A DNA stretch of 64,000 nt from Hydrangea macrophylla. Its lineage: Eukaryota > Streptophyta > Magnoliopsida > Cornales > Hydrangeaceae. Location of the stretch: contig CM066992.1 of assembly GCA_033977485.1 (NCBI GenBank), forward strand, positions 102,684,140-102,748,139, read 5' to 3'. Shown piece by piece: positions 44,801 through 57,129 of the stretch; position 1 is the stretch's first letter; each line of letters opens with the position of its first letter. The notes under the pieces were generated by a model. It was not told the origin of the DNA. It saw only the letters and a list, made by a program, of their open reading frames with translations, and did not search any database. Both the position numbers and the translations under genes were made by a program.

Positions 44801-45667
44801 AGTGAGGAACATATCACCCGAAGGGTTACATTGGAAATCGAAGAGTCGATTCCCCTTGTCCGCAAATGTGATCCTCTTCCTTGCACAATCCAACTTCGCA
44901 TCATTCTTCTCGAGCCAATCCATTCCCAGGTTTATATCAAACTCCTTCATCGACAGAACCACCAATCTTGCCAAAAGTTCGCGGTCTCCTAACCGTAGAG
45001 GACAATCCTTACACACATGTAATAACTTGACTGTGGTCCCTAAGGGTGAGACAGCACTCAAAGCTTCCTCTAAACGATGCGGTACGATACCCAACTTCTG
45101 AACGATCTTAACAGATATAAAAGAATGTGTTGCACCCGTGTCGAATAAAACTTTAACATGAGAGTTAAACAAAGTTAGAGTACCTTCCACTGCTCGTTGC
45201 TCAGGCAATCCCTCCTCATAAGCACCTCCTCCATACCCTGTTTCTTCATAACCAGCAGCCTCGGGAATAACAGCATTCAGGCGGGCCTGTCCTTGCTGAC
45301 CATAGTTACCTTTCCTAGGAGCCTTGCATTCCGGACTTATGTGACCTGGCATGCCACAATTATAGCACACAATTCCCGGACGATCAGCACGCCTAGTCTG
45401 TCTGCAATCTTTAGCTCGGTGACCGGGATTACCACAATTGAAGCAGTTGTTGTTTTTGGCCCCTTCTATTGCTAGAGGCTGATACTGCTGAACTGCTTGT
45501 GTCTGTTGAGGTTTCTTCCCTCCATCCCAGGTCCTTTTCTGTCCTTGAGGGTACCCAGGTTTCTGTCCGAAATAACCCTTCTGCGGAGGTCGATTTCCAA
45601 ACGGCTTCGAATTCTGACAACCATCATTCTCTAACCCCGTAGCCAATCTCACCAGAGCTTCAAATGA
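41849..45667 (-). CDS. G1 pol: protease, reverse transcriptase, RNase H, integrase, chromodomain
   Basis: Open from just after the gag stop to the TAG/TGA-type end at 41849. I number residues from 45652, where a GTG-valine codon stands. Two CCHC knuckles occur (C70/C73/H78/C83 and C96/C99/H104/C109). Protease has D171-T-G-A. Reverse transcriptase has FIDD at 488-491. RNase H shows D637, E674 and D699. Integrase has D921, D982 and E1018 (35 residues between the last two). The C-terminus (about 1215-1265) is a chromodomain-like segment with [17 protein letters not shown]. One oddity is that the integrase zinc finger reads FLTC at 888-891, where the family and G2 have CLxC, so one zinc ligand is missing. 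Translation needs passage through the TAG at 45668. Confidence 0.93.
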   Translation of the reverse strand, partial: SFEALVRLATGLENDGCQNSKPFGNRPPQKGYFGQKPGYPQGQKRTWDGGKKPQQTQAVQQYQPLAIEGAKNNNCFNCGNPGHRAKDCRQTRRADRPGIVCYNCGMPGHISPECKAPRKGNYGQQGQARLNAVIPEAAGYEETGYGGGAYEEGLPEQRAVEGTLTLFNSHVKVLFDTGATHSFISVKIVQKLGIVPHRLEEALSAVSPLGTTVKLLHVCKDCPLRLGDRELLARLVVLSMKEFDINLGMDWLEKNDAKLDCARKRITFADKGNRLFDFQCNPSGDMFLTRCLANIEVFSAEVTVSSIPVIKEFEEVFRDISGLPSERDIEFCVELVPGTRPITKVPYRMAPTELLELKEQVQELEKLGFVRPSTSPWGAPVLFVKKKDGSMRLCIDYRELNKVTIKNKYPLPRIDDLFDQLQGATTFSKIDLRSGYHQLRVRKEDIPKTAFRTRYGHYEFLVMPFGMTNAPAVFMDLMNRVFKPYLDQFVIVFIDDILIYSKSEEEHEQHLRIALQTLKDHRLYAKFSKCEFWLQEVKFLGHVISQQGIAVDSSKTDAVANWTRPTNATEVRSFLGLAGYYRRFVEGFSKIAAPLTGLTKKDLKFEWTDKHERAFLELKERLTTAPVLAIPKDDEKFTIFSDASYQGLGCVLMQDGKVIAYGSRQLKPNELNYPTHDLELAAVVFELKIWRHYLYGEKFDLFSDHKSLKYLFTQKELNMRQRRWMELIKDYDFTLEYHPGKANVVADALSRKPRGMIASLMLREWEALETIAEFDMQISEGSGGHHFGCLVVQPTLVSQIIEAQKGDEKFQVWFAKMLEKDPTEWKVGADGGYRCRDRLCVPDSGDLRKDILEEAHKSRLTVHPGGTKMYKDLKRNFWWEGMKREVAEFVSKFLTCQQVKAEHQRPSGLLQPLPVPGWKWEHITMDFVVGLPRSQQNHDAIWVIVDRLTKSAHFIAYNMTYPVERMSRMYLQQVVRLHGAPVSIVSDRDARFTSGFWESLQKAMGTSLKMSTAFHPQTDGQTERVNQIMEDMLRACAIDFEESWEMHLPLVEFAYNNSYHSSIGMAPFEDLYGRPCRSPLCWTEVGDTELLGPDLVRETNEKISLVKERMTTAQSRHKSYADRRRKDLEFSVGDHVLLKVSPVRGVVRFGQKRGKLAPRFIGPFEVLERVGKVAYRLALPPKMSGVHNVFHVSMLRKYIRDPSHVVNFDDIETSQSVVYKDRLVRILDQSIKRLRRRDIPLVKVQWRHHDEGEASWELESDMRTRYPELFQD

Positions 45668-46321
45668 CTAGCCCAGATGCCCCATAGTCAGATGTCGGAG
45701 AGACGGGTTGAGACCTCGGTGATACTTCTTGATTTTCTTCTGGGGTGTGTCCACCATATGTGGAGCAAAGTGAGACAGACGCTCAAATCGAGTAGTGTAC
45801 TCTCGGACAGTCAGATTCCCTTGAGTCAACTCCATAAACTCTTTCTCTCTCTTGTCCTTCTCTTCTTCAGGAAAATACTTTTCGAGAAATCTTTCTTTAA
45901 ACACCACCCACGGCATTCTCCTTGCAGCTTCTTCCCCTATGGTCGCTTTTTCAGCATCCCACCAATCAGCCGCTGCATAAGACAGCTGAAAGATAGCTAG
46001 ACGCTTCTTCTCCAGATCCGTGCACTCTATGGTCTCAAAGATACGCTCCATCTGGCGTAGCCACTGTTCCGCTTGCCAGGGTTCATCAGTCCCAGCAAAA
46101 TACTCAGGTCGCAGGGCGCGAAACTCCTTGAGAAGCTTGTCTCCAGTCTGGTGGGCTTGCCTTCCATTCCCGTTGTAATTCCCATTCTGATTATTGTTCC
46201 TCGCATTCTGATCACTAACCCTCTCCAATCTTCTTACAAAAGCCTCGAACATTCCGGTTGGATCTATTACCGGGGGTGCATCTTCAATAGCGGGACGATT
46301 CCTGAGATTTCTTCCAGCCAT
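45668..46321 (-). CDS. G1 gag (capsid part), 217 codons ending at TAG
   Basis: Starts MAGRNLRNRPAIEDAPPVID and contains the retrotransposon Gag domain (WLRQMERIFETIECTD, AADWWDAEKA, FKERFLEKYFP, LTVREYTTRFERLS). It stops after GHLG with TAG. The same frame resumes at once with SFEALVRLA and leads into the knuckles and pol. In relatives this junction is continuous and gag-pol is one frame, so the TAG is either a nonsense mutation or a readthrough site; I favour mutation. Confidence 0.9.
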   Translation of the reverse strand: MAGRNLRNRPAIEDAPPVIDPTGMFEAFVRRLERVSDQNARNNNQNGNYNGNGRQAHQTGDKLLKEFRALRPEYFAGTDEPWQAEQWLRQMERIFETIECTDLEKKRLAIFQLSYAAADWWDAEKATIGEEAARRMPWVVFKERFLEKYFPEEEKDKREKEFMELTQGNLTVREYTTRFERLSHFAPHMVDTPQKKIKKYHRGLNPSLRHLTMGHLG

Positions 46322-46496
46322 ATCTCAAGAGAAAGGTACCTATCCACTGATCAACAAGAAATCGGTCAACCTCTCGAGAAGAAGGAAAATTCTAAACGAT
46401 AGAAAGCGACTAAACACGGAACGAAGTCGAACTATCTTATCTTAATTCTATCTTAACGGGAGATCCTATGTGTCTGGACAATCGGTCGAGCCATAA

Positions 46497-46512
46497 CCTG
46501 GCTCTGATACCA
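46497..46512 (-). other. G1 primer-binding site for initiator tRNA-Met
   Basis: TGGTATCAGAGCCAGG on the minus strand, 8 nt inside the 5' LTR. Confidence 0.9.
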
Positions 46513-47121
46513 AAAAAGCCTGTCACGCCCCGACGTAGCATAATTCAGGAAAGCATTTAATTTCCTTTATGGACTCGTAGGTCGTGACAAGTGAGTATGA
46601 CCAATTGTCCCTGCAACAAATAACTTAACAACATTTCTAGAGCAAAGGATACTAACAAAACATAACCTCCACAATTAAAACTTACTAACTATTACAGCAG
46701 TCATAAACTTAGGCACAAAACGCCTTATTCAAATGTCTAAAGCTAGTTTATTACAAACCCAAATTAAAAGACATAGGAAATATAAAGCAGCCTCCTGGAA
46801 AGTCTCCTGACTCTAAGTAGCATAGTCAAAATACCCTGGCTGCTCCTGACCCTGAAAATCTGGACATACCGTCCAGGACGCATCAACGCCGTCAGCTTAT
46901 GAAAGCTGGTGAGCAAAATAAACAAGTACTCGCAATGTATATATAAGCATATAACCAATAGTGCAAATCAACTTTAAAAGCAATGGTTTCAAGGTTCCAA
47001 TTCCAACATAAGCCATGGGGGAATAAAGAAAGCAATAACTATGCGACCATGCATGAACAATGTATTATCTCATCTTTCTGACTCTTTTCTCTCAACAAAA
47101 CTCAACACAACCAAACCATTA

Positions 47122-47480
47122 TCTCAGATACCAGGAATACTATCCGATTGATATCCAAAACAGCACACCAAACTATCGCTTCAGATACCAGGAATAATAT
47201 CCGATCGATATCTAAGCCACACTCAAAACCATCATTTCGGATACCAGGAATAATATCCGATCAATATCCGAAACAAGCGCCTTAGATACCAGGAATAATA
47301 TCCGATCGATATCTAAGCCGTACACCACACTATCACCATCGCTTCGGATATCAGGAATACTATCCGATCAATATCTGAAACGCGCGCCTTAGATACCAGG
47401 AATACTATCCGATCGATATCTAAGTCGTACACAACACTGTCGCCTCCAATACCAGGAATACTATCCGATCGATATTGAGG
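47122..47480. repeat. Array of seven tandem hairpins (right G1 LTR)
   Basis: Same seven units as at 39966. Unit 3 here has a fully paired TTCGGATA/TATCCGAA stem, which is mismatched at one position in the left copy. Unit 5 here has TATCTGAA, replacing a G-C pair by G-T. Confidence 0.85.
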
Positions 47481-47774
47481 TCGCACACCAGACCGCCACC
47501 CTTTACTCTTTTCACGCTTTCTCACACACATGCATGTTGACACAACCTCAACCCTAATATGTATGTCAATGTTTCATAAATAACACCATTAATAAATCAC
47601 AAAGCCGGATAATCCTATGAGCATAAATTTTGGCCTTAGTTGTTCTATTTCGTACAATTCTTAAAATATAGACCTTTAAAACAATATTTTTTTGCCAAAC
47701 TGTTCTTTAAAAACTTTTAAAACATTTTCCAAACAGTCCCTAATAAGAAAACATAGAAACTGCTCAAACTGCCA

Positions 47775-47932
47775 GGTCGCGCGAGCGAAGGGGAGAACAA
47801 ATCGCGCGAGCGGATCGCGCGCGCGAAGGGGAAAAACAGGTCGCGCGAGCGGATCGCGCGCGCGAAGGGGGGGGATGGTCCGCGCGAGTGGGCCGCGCGA
47901 GCGAGCCTCGCGCGAGTGGGTCGCGTGCGCGA
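47775..47932. repeat. CGCGCGAGCG minisatellite (right G1 LTR)
   Basis: Same family as 40619-40763 but with one unit missing at the left and two or three extra units at the right, including GGCCGCGCGAGCG and CCTCGCGCGAGTG. Confidence 0.9.
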
Positions 47933-48971
47933 GTTCTTGCAGAATGTCATCTTCTTCGTTTTCTCCCCTGTTTCTGGTTTTCAAACTGATTTTACCCATT
48001 TCTGTTTTCTGTTCGTACCAGGACATGTAATACATGAATCTCTTCGGTTTTCCGCGTAGATTAAGAATACGCGATCAATTTTAACTAACACGGATTATAT
48101 CTCTAAATATTCGCGATTAAAGTGAGGGTGTCAAAACTTAAAATCAACGGTACGTCGCGATATGGATGAATTACTGCGTAGGATTCGAACCGTAATCTAT
48201 TGGGACAAAGATCTTCCAAAATCAATTCACGGAATTGAATTTGGTTGAGTTTGACAAAACTCCAATTTTAAGCTTTAGTGGTGATTTCATATATATACAT
48301 ATATACATACATATACATACTGCAATACACATATATATACATTGGGAGTGAGTTTATAATACTCACAGAGGGCAATTACACAGAGAATTTGAGACAGATA
48401 AATTCCGCCGTTAATTCCGTCGTCCAACTCTACTCCTCCGTTCTTGATATTGATATATCAATATATATATAACTACGAATGTGTGTATGAGTATGTATAT
48501 ACTGTATTGTGTGTGTGTTTGTATCTTGAGAGAATAAGAGAAAGATTGAGAGAAATGAGGGAGATTTAGAGATGCAGAGAGTTGTGTGGGAGAGAATGAG
48601 AGACACTGTGTGATTGAGAGAGAGCAACGTATATATATAAACCCAATGTTTTGGGCTCCAAGCAATGGGTAGAAAATACCCGGTGAGGTTGAGCTCACGT
48701 GCTCCCTCACCCAAGACGCGGTATAAGGCGCAGATTAAAACATAAACTGGTATTTTACGGTTGAAAATAAAATGCAGAAAATTATATTAACATAGGAATT
48801 AAATTCCCGGTTATACAAAAATATAGATATCGATTTTGAAACCATAGAAAATATTTTGGAAATTACAGTTTGACCCCAGATAATTATTACAAAGAGAAAT
48901 TAGATTAACATACTCATGGAAATGAAACGCAATATTTATTTATTAATGATAATAAAATACAGGGCGTTACA

Positions 48972-50273
48972 GATTTGTTTAAGCTAACGCTTAGTGAATA
49001 ATATGAATCGAGCATACGGATGACAAATATGTTCCAATCCATCATAACACATAACTATTGGTCTCTAGGGAATAAGTGCACATTCACCGATCCAAAGTCT
49101 TAAAACTCAACCACGACCCATGCCCCTTCGACATGTTGCGTTAATGCCTTTCTCGGCAAGTGACCGTCGTCACTACTAATCCTCCCCCTTCGAGAGGACG
49201 TCTCACGGTGAATTATTGCAAATTCCCTTTTAACCCACATAGGCACATAAACATGCTCATCTAGCAAATCACCATGCTTTTCATTTCAACATGCCTTAGG
49301 CATACTTTACACATGAGTTTGCCCAATATGAACTACACATGGTATCTATATCAAGTTCCTAGCATATCAAATGCATTATACCATATAACCATCCAAAAAG
49401 CAAGATTAATATCACTCACCTCGAACGATTTGCTCAAGAACGTGAAATAGAAGTTCACTTCCACACCGGGTTCGATTCTTACACAATTTCGGCCAATTTC
49501 GGTTACGGGTCCCACATGGGCCCACCAAGAACCTATCGATTAAACTCAAAATAAAATATAGATATATGTAGGCCTTACCTCCACGAGTCCAAAACCGGTC
49601 TCGTATCGAAGATTGAAGGTCGTTTGATATTCGGATCGGTGAGAAATGATCAAGAACACTCAAGCTCTTCTTTTTCTCTTCTCCCTATCTCTAATAATAT
49701 GTATGTAATGAGAAGACAAATAATGAGTCATCTCTTTCTCTCTCATCTATTTAATATCTAAATCATATTATGGGTATTTCTAGTAAAACCCCCACTAGTT
49801 TTGGTTCATTTTTAATTACAACCCCAGTAGTTATTAAACTAACTAGTTAACTACCCAAAAGTAATTGAGTATTCATTTAAGTCCCGTGTGGGTCCCACAC
49901 GTGGCCCCACATACAAATTTTACGAAAATACTAATTAGCCTCTAAATTATGTAACGTGTTTAATTCCATCCTCACCGGGTATCTAATGACTCCGATGAGT
50001 CGCTATCAGCAATATAATAGTCAATTATATTCACATATACCTAAATAAACATTTAAGCACATAATCATGAGTTGATACTCACTTTCCCAACCGTAGAGAA
50101 TTCTCACATGCCCACCTTCTAGACTGCCTTCAAGGGCAAATATTGGGTTCTCAAAAGACACCCTCCAACAACTAGTGAGTTATCAGTCACATCACACGTG
50201 TTAATTAACACAACAGTAAGCATGCCATGCATGCTAAAATGATATAATAAATACCGCGGGAACGGGTATGACA
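48972..50273 (-). mobile_element. G2 3' LTR, proximal part
   Basis: Resumes at GATTTGTTTAAGCTAACGC exactly where the other G2 LTR continues (58054), and ends GGGTATGACA. The polypurine tract AAGGGGGAGAGG (minus strand) abuts it. Confidence 0.9.
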
Positions 50274-51927
50274 TCCTCTCCCCCTTAAAAGAAATTTGGC
50301 CCCAAACTTTCAATACCTCATGCTTCAAACAGAAATGGATACTTTGCCTGCATCTCATCCTCTCTTTCCCACGTGGCTTCTTCCACTGAGTGATTTCGCC
50401 ACAAGACCATTACCAATGGAACCGTCTTGTTTCGTAATACTTTATCCTTTCTATCTAGGATTCTCACTGGACGTTCAACATACGTTAAGTCTTCTCTGAC
50501 TTCCAATGGCTCTGGAGTAATCACATGACTTGAATCAGATATAACTCTTCTCAACATCGACACATGGAATACATCGTGTACATTAGCTAACTCTTGTGGT
50601 AACTCTAGCCGATAAGCTACTGGCCCCACTTTTCCAACAATCTCAAACGGTCCAACATATCTAGGATTCAACTTCTCTCATTTTCCAAGCCTCGTAATCC
50701 CCTTGGAAGGTGAAACCTTCAAGAACACACGGTCACCTACTTCGAATTCTAGTGGCCTTCGCCCCGTATCCGCATAGCTTTTGTAACGACTCTGAGCCGT
50801 TTTCAACCATTGTTGTATTACCTTTACCTTATCCGCTGCCAACTGAACCATCTCAGGTCCTTCTAGCGGTCCAACAAATCGGTGATCGACACTTACGCCC
50901 ATATAATGCTTCATATGGTGCCATCTCAATACTAGCCTGAAAACTGTTATTGTAGGCAAATTCAATCAAAGGTATATATTTTTCCCAGTCACCCCTAAAA
51001 TCAAGAACACATAGTCGAAGCATGTCCTCCAGTATTTGAATTACACGCTCGGACTGTCCATCTGTCTGTGGGTGAAAAGATGTACTAAAGTTTAACTTTG
51101 TACCCATAGCTGCTTGTAGTCCTTTCCAGAATCTAGATAAGAAACTACTATCCCTGTCTGAAACTATAGACACTGGTGCTCCATGCAGTCTCAAAATCTC
51201 TTTAACGTATAACTCTGCGAGTTTCATCGGTTCCTTTATCTTAATCGGCAAGAAATATGCTGACTTAGTCAATCGATCTACAATTACCCAAACACTGTCA
51301 TTCGATCTTGTAAACCTTGGAAAACTCGATACAAAATCCATGGTAATCTTTTCCCATTTCCATTCTGGTACATCCAAAGGTTGCAATAACCCTATAGGCC
51401 TTTGATGTTCCGCTTTGACTTGCTGACAAACCAAGCATTTGGCCACGTACTCAGCTACCTCTCTTTTCATTCCAGACCACCAGTATACCTCTCGCAAATC
51501 TTGATACATCTTGGTACTACCTGGATGAACTGTATATTTGGTATTATGAGATTCTTCAAGTATTAACTCTTTAATCCCATCTACATTAGGTATACATACC
51601 CGATTTCTGAATTTTTTAATATTATCTACAAAGGTAAACTCTGGTTGTTTATCTAGCGGCATTTCATCATAGATCTTCTTCAAAACTGGGTCTTGAAGTT
51701 GTTTGATCTTTATCTCATCTATCAATGTCAATTGTGCTACCATAGCTGCCAGCAAACCTCCCTCAGTTGTTGAAATCACCTCAAGTTCTAACCTTTCCAT
51801 TTCACCAACGAGTTGTTTCTGCGAAGTCAAATCATAGGCCAAATTATTAGTGGACTTCCTGCTTAATGTGTAAGCAACTACATTTTGCTTTCCCAAGATG
51901 GTAGTGAATCGACAAGTCGTAATCTTT

Positions 51928-51963
51928 CATCAATTCCAACCATCGCATCAATTCCAACCATCG
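51928..51963 (-). repeat. 18-bp in-frame tandem duplication in G2 RNase H region
   Basis: CATCAATTCCAACCATCG occurs twice in a row (plus strand), duplicating RWLELM in the protein, while G1 and other chromoviruses have one copy. Confidence 0.85.
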
Positions 51964-52450
51964 CCTCTGCCTCATATTCAATTCTTTATGAGTAAACAGG
52001 TACTTCAAGCTCTTATGATTTGTGTAGATATCACACTTTTCCCTGTAAAGATAGTGCCTCCAGATTTTCAATGCAAAGATCACTGATGCTAACTCAAGAT
52101 CATGAATTGGATAATTCACTTCATGTACCTTTAACTAACGTGAGCCATAAGCAATCACCTTGCCGTTCTGCATCAGAACACATCCCAGTCCTTTGTGTGA
52201 AGCATCACTGTAGATTACAAACCCCTCCGTACCAGACGGAATCGTCAAGATCGGTGCTGACATAAGTCAAGTCTTAAGCTCTTTGAAGCTCTTGTCACAT
52301 TCTGAGTCCCAATTAAATATTGCATTCTTTCTCATCAGCTGAGTCATTGGCATCGCTATCCTGGAGAAATTTTCCACAAACCTTCTATAGTAACCTGCCA
52401 ATCCCAAGAAACTACAAATTTCTGATACATTTGTTGGTTTTGACCAATTA

Positions 52451-54503
52451 GCTATTGTCACAGCCCGGTCCCACAATAGCGGAACCGGAGCCCGTGGCAC
52501 GCCACCGAGGCTAAACCAATTCATTAACGTTCCCAAAAATTAGGTTTGAAGAACACACGCAGCGGAAAACAAAACACATTTTAAAACCAGAGGTTCAGTC
52601 GACTGCTCAGTCGACGGAGGCGGGCAAGGATTTTAATATCAAATTCCAGTCGACTGAGACTGGGGGTCCAGTCGACTGCTGAGGGGTCCAGTCGACTGCC
52701 GAGGGGTCCAGTCGACTGCTTTTGTTAAAATAAGAAGCAGTTGCTAACAGACTCAGGGGTTCAGTCTACTGCTCAGTCGACTGCTCCCCTGGCAGCAGCC
52801 CAATCTGCAGAAAACAAGTTTAAAAGCTTTCTAACTTTCCCCAAAGATCAACCACTCGAAACAAACTCATACCGAACTCATTCTAAAGTAATTCTAGCTG
52901 TATTAAAACATTATCAAACATAATTACAACATGTTACTAACTACTACAACAATTTAAAATCCATTCTAACATACTAAGTTAAACATGGGTTAAAACAACC
53001 AAATTCTTATTACAACATTTCTAGGATCCCAAAACTACAAGATTAACATTCAATTTGCCTTCCAAGCGAACTCCCAACCCACGTACTCACTTCTGCGATT
53101 CCTCGCCAGCATTTACACCTGAAATGGTTATTTGAATAACCACACATATTTCGATTTGTTTAAGCTAAAGCTTAGTGAATAAATCAACATATGTACATGA
53201 ATGATAAACATGTCCGCATTCACATCTCTACATTTCATACTAGTCGCCGGAGACTCACGTGCCCGTCCATATTCCCAATCCGCGACTCCTCGCCAATAAG
53301 TCCACGCGAAAGGGTAAGACCCACGATTCTACAAACAATCGTGCGACCTTAATGCCTATATCGGCTCCACAAAATGGCACGGTGACCACGTGCTCCTTCT
53401 GACCCACATAAGCAACTTAACATGCTCAAATACATATCACCATGCTCGCGGTAATCAAAACATATCACCGTGCTATTGAGCCTACTTATCAATATAAATG
53501 CCCAATATGAACTACACAATATATCTCTAGGAATTAATACATGCTAATCAAACATAACATGAATACATGCCAAGAAATCATTCCAAAACATAGTTGAATC
53601 ACTCACCTCTAAATAACGCTCCTATAATTCAATCTGAAGAAAACCCGTGCACAAAGAACGTGCAGAAGTCCGTCTAGTACAATTCCTATGGATCAGAATT
53701 CCATTTATCAACTTTTATGAAAAATTCTAGAAAATAACTTTTCGAAAAACTTAGCCAAACAGGCCCTAACATATATCAAAACGAAGCTCTTACCTCAAGG
53801 AGCTCGAATATGAAATCTGGGAGAAAACAAACTGACGGAAGGTCGTCGTTTGGCGTCGCAAAGCTCTAAGCAACTAAATCTCCCTCTAGCCTCCTCTTGG
53901 CCTCCTTCTTGAGTTTTTAGGTTAAGACTTATAAAAATCTAAGTTCATCTCTATCTATATATAGGCAATACTCTTGGGAAATTATGTTTACCTCCCCACG
54001 AGTTTTCCAAACTCCTAATCAGTCTCTGAAACTTCCTATACAGCTTATTCATAGCTTTACGAGTGAAACCTCAAAATTATAAAAGTTTTCGACTAAGTTT
54101 CGTTTGGTTGCTAAAACGCGAATTTCTATATGACGTTTCCGAAGTTGCTAATTAGCCTACCAAATTAATAGCGTGTTCATTCGTCCTCACCAGGATACTA
54201 AATCTAACAACAGAAATAAATTCCAAAACAGAAAATAATACAGATATTGAAATACACAGGTAAACATTTATTTTCAGATAAACATTTAAAGTGTTCCACA
54301 GTGACCGTCTCACACTCGGAGAGATGTCACAACAACAAAATTCTAAATCACCACAGTCTCAGAGGGTTCTCTAATACAAACACCCAAATCAACTCGTGAG
54401 TCAAAACTCACTCAAACATGTGTCATAAGACACGCCACATCACATTATCATGCATGACAATGTAATGCAAAAGACATAACACAAATGTGGGTGTTATAGC
54501 TAT
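52451..54503 (-). mobile_element. Solo LTR of a third gypsy family (G3), with GCTAT duplication
   Basis: LTR 52456-54498 (2043 bp) begins TGTCACAGCCCGG and ends GTGGGTGTTATA (plus view). A perfect 5-bp target duplication, GCTAT, lies at 52451-52455 and 54499-54503. It splits G2 pol codons between reverse transcriptase and RNase H. The outer end reads TATAACACCC in element orientation where relatives have TG, a probable later G-to-A change. A TATA box (CTATATATAG, minus) lies at 53955-53964. Confidence 0.92.
52592..52785. repeat. CAGTCGACTG palindrome array in G3 LTR
   Basis: About eight copies of CAGTCGACTG or a one-base variant, several in the longer unit GGGGTCCAGTCGACTGC. Each is a perfect or near-perfect 10-bp palindrome. 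Confidence 0.88.
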
Positions 54504-57112
54504 AGCCTCAATCTTCTTCGGGTCCACTGAAACTCCATCTTACGAAATTACATGCCCCAAGAAAGATATCTCAGTCAACCAAAACTCACACTTCTTCAAT
54601 TTTCCAAACAATCTTCTCTCCCGTAATCGTTGTAATACCAATCGTAAATGTCTTTCATGTTCTTCAACACTTTTAGAATACACCAAGATATCATCTATAA
54701 ACACAATCACAAACTCATCCAGATATTCCTTGAATACCCTATTCATCAAATCCATAAACGCTGCTGGTGCATTTGTTACTCCAAATGGCATGACCAAAAA
54801 CTCATAATGGCCATATCGAGTCCGAAATGATGTCTTCTCAACATCCTCCACCTTGACTTTCAATTGGCGATAACCCGATCTCAAGTCAATCTTCGAAAAT
54901 ATGTGGGCCCCTTGTAGTTGATCAAACAAGTCATCAATGCGTGGTAGTGGATATTTGTTCTTGATCGTCAACTTGTTCAACTCTCTATAATCTATGCACA
55001 TTCGCATTGTCCCGCCTTTCTTCTTAACAAACAATATCGGTGCTCCCCATGGTGAGACACTTGGTTGTATAAACCCTTTATCAAGTAGCTCCTGTAGTTG
55101 GATTTTCAGTTCCTTCAATTCCACTGGTGCCATTCTATATGGTGCCTTCGATATCGGTTGTGCTTCAGGTATCGTATCAATAGTAAATTCAATCTCCCTT
55201 TCAATTAGAGTATCCGGTAACTCCTTAGGAAACACATCAGGAAATTCTCTCACTATTGAAATGTTTTCAATCCCCGATCCGGTGACTCTTGTATCAAGAA
55301 TACTACATAAGAATCCTTGGCAACCCTTCCTCACTAGTCGACAAGCTCGTGCAGCCGATACAATGTACGGTGGTGACGTGATCCCTACCCCATGGAAATA
55401 AAACTCCTCCTAATCTAGCATTTGAAATATAACTCTTTTCCTTACACAATCAATTGAAGCACAATTTGCTGATAGCCAATCCATTCCCAAAATTACATCA
55501 AAGTGATGAATGGTTAATGGTACCAAATCAACAACTAAGGTCTTTTCATTTACGTTGATGTCACATGCTTTGTATACCAATGAACTTATTATAGGATTTC
55601 CTAACGGAATTGAAACGGACAAATCAAATCCCAATGGTTCTGACATCATATCTAAGCATTTAGCAAATTCATATGAGACAAATGAGTGTGTGGATCCTGA
55701 ATCCATAAGTACACGTGCAGGACGTGAGCAAATAAGTAGTGTACCTGACACCACAGAGTCTGCGTTGGCCGTCTCTCCTGGCAAAAGGTTAAATGCCCCC
55801 GCCTCCCTTTGTTCCTTCTTTCCTTTGTCTAGTTGTTGCACTATTCTCGCTCCACTAGAAGCAACAGAACCTGCCCCACGTTGTCGCTTGCTTGGGCAAT
55901 CCCTCTCTCGATGACCCGGCATACCACATTCATAACATTTACCCCTCATATCCACATTCGCACTTTGGGTTCTTGTCTACGTAAAATTCTTAGCAACATG
56001 TTCCGGTTGATTACAAATATGACAAATCGTATTTGCCATATAACAAACACCCCAATGTCTACGGCTGAAAAATAGTACACACCGTTTAATCTCCTCCAGA
56101 GAATGAACTTTCCCCTTGATTTCCTGAACCAACACCAGGTGCCCTTGAATAGGATTTCTTAAAGTTACCCTGGTTCCTCCCTTGATTCTCATTTTTCCTC
56201 TTTCCTTGTTGGCTAAGCTTGTAGTTCCCAATATCTCTTTCGGCTATTAGAGCCACATCTAGAACTTCAACAAATGTTGGAAGATGAAATGTATCCACGC
56301 GACTATAGATATTTTCCTTCAGACCTTCTTCGAACTGCCTGGCTCTATCCACCTCTTCCAAAACTATACCAGGTGCAAATCATGCCAACCTATTAAATTC
56401 AGTCGCGTACTCATTTACTGTCATATCCCCTTGTTTCAAGTTCATGAACTCTCACTTCTTTTGGGTCTTCACTGAATCCGGAAAGTACCACTTATCAAAT
56501 TCCTCTATGAAACCTGCCCAAGTAGTCGGTGCTCTACTTGCGAGGATACCAACCCACCAATTCTGAGCTCCTTCTTTCAACGTATCAGTGGCATTGTCTA
56601 TTTTCTCTCTATCGGTGCATGCCAGGTTACGGAATATACGTTCTATATCCATTTTCCAAAAGTCTGCCACATCAGGATCTGATCCCCCAGTGAATATTGT
56701 CGGATTCTTCTTTGCGAGCTTTTCGACAATTGATTGCCCAACCCTTGGTACCAAATTTGGATTTTCCGGCTCTATTCCCCTTGGTGGCACTCTGTGATCA
56801 TCCACTGCTCTAATGAACCCCTCAATAGCAGCCTCTATTCGATCCATTCGCGCATTAGTTGCATTGTCATTATTTATATCCATACTTTCCACCACTTATC
56901 CCTGATAACCACCACATAATGATATCATGCATGTCATGACATATATCTCATAGTATGCATGTAAGATACGATGCACACAACCATTATTCATATGCATATC
57001 TAATGCACTAATCCAAATTCCGCACACATTATTCAATTTTCAAACTCATGATGTCGTCTCTCGTCCCCAAAGCTCTAAAACTAAACCATAGCTCAAGGTC
57101 TATAACCTTTTT

Positions 57113-57124
57113 GCTCTGATACCA
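57113..57124 (-). other. G2 primer-binding site for initiator tRNA-Met
   Basis: TGGTATCAGAGC on the minus strand, 5 nt inside the 5' LTR. Confidence 0.88.
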
Positions 57125-57129
57125 CTACA

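Larger units (their letters stand above)
39366..48971 (-). mobile_element. Ty3/gypsy chromovirus G1, nearly intact, inserted in G2's LTR
   Basis: 9606 bp with LTRs of 2439 and 2451 bp, an initiator tRNA-Met primer site, gag-pol in one frame broken by a single TAG, and a polypurine tract. By eye the LTRs differ at only about a dozen scattered bases plus length changes in a GC-rich minisatellite, so it is much younger than its host G2. There is no simple target duplication: GCTG plus filler is on the left and GATTTG on the right. The chromodomain-like C-terminus places it with Tekay/Del chromoviruses. Confidence 0.95.
46521..48971 (-). mobile_element. G1 5' LTR (2451 bp)
   Basis: Matches the left LTR along its length, with the same hairpin array (47122-47480), minisatellite (47775-47932) and TATA run (48630-48641). 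The minisatellite is arranged differently and accounts for much of the length difference. Confidence 0.95.
50318..56895 (-). pseudogene. G2 gag-pol pseudogene, interrupted by G3
   Basis: Gag runs 56895-56452, then hits a TGA. A second TGA follows near 56379, and then there is a frameshift before the first knuckle (CHICNQPEHVAKNF, whose last ligand is lost). The second knuckle is CYECGMPGHRERDC at about 55936-55900, and the protease carries a DSG motif near 55700. Reverse transcriptase occupies 55334-54540 with [10 protein letters not shown]3 interrupts at 54498-52456. RNase H then continues, with stops near 52267 and 52136 and TNHKS where the family has SDHKS. A frameshift near 51893 leads into integrase (51896-50853) with both zinc cysteines and the D, D, E triad. 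More breaks precede the chromodomain piece at 50671-50318. The element cannot be expressed as a polyprotein. Confidence 0.9.
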
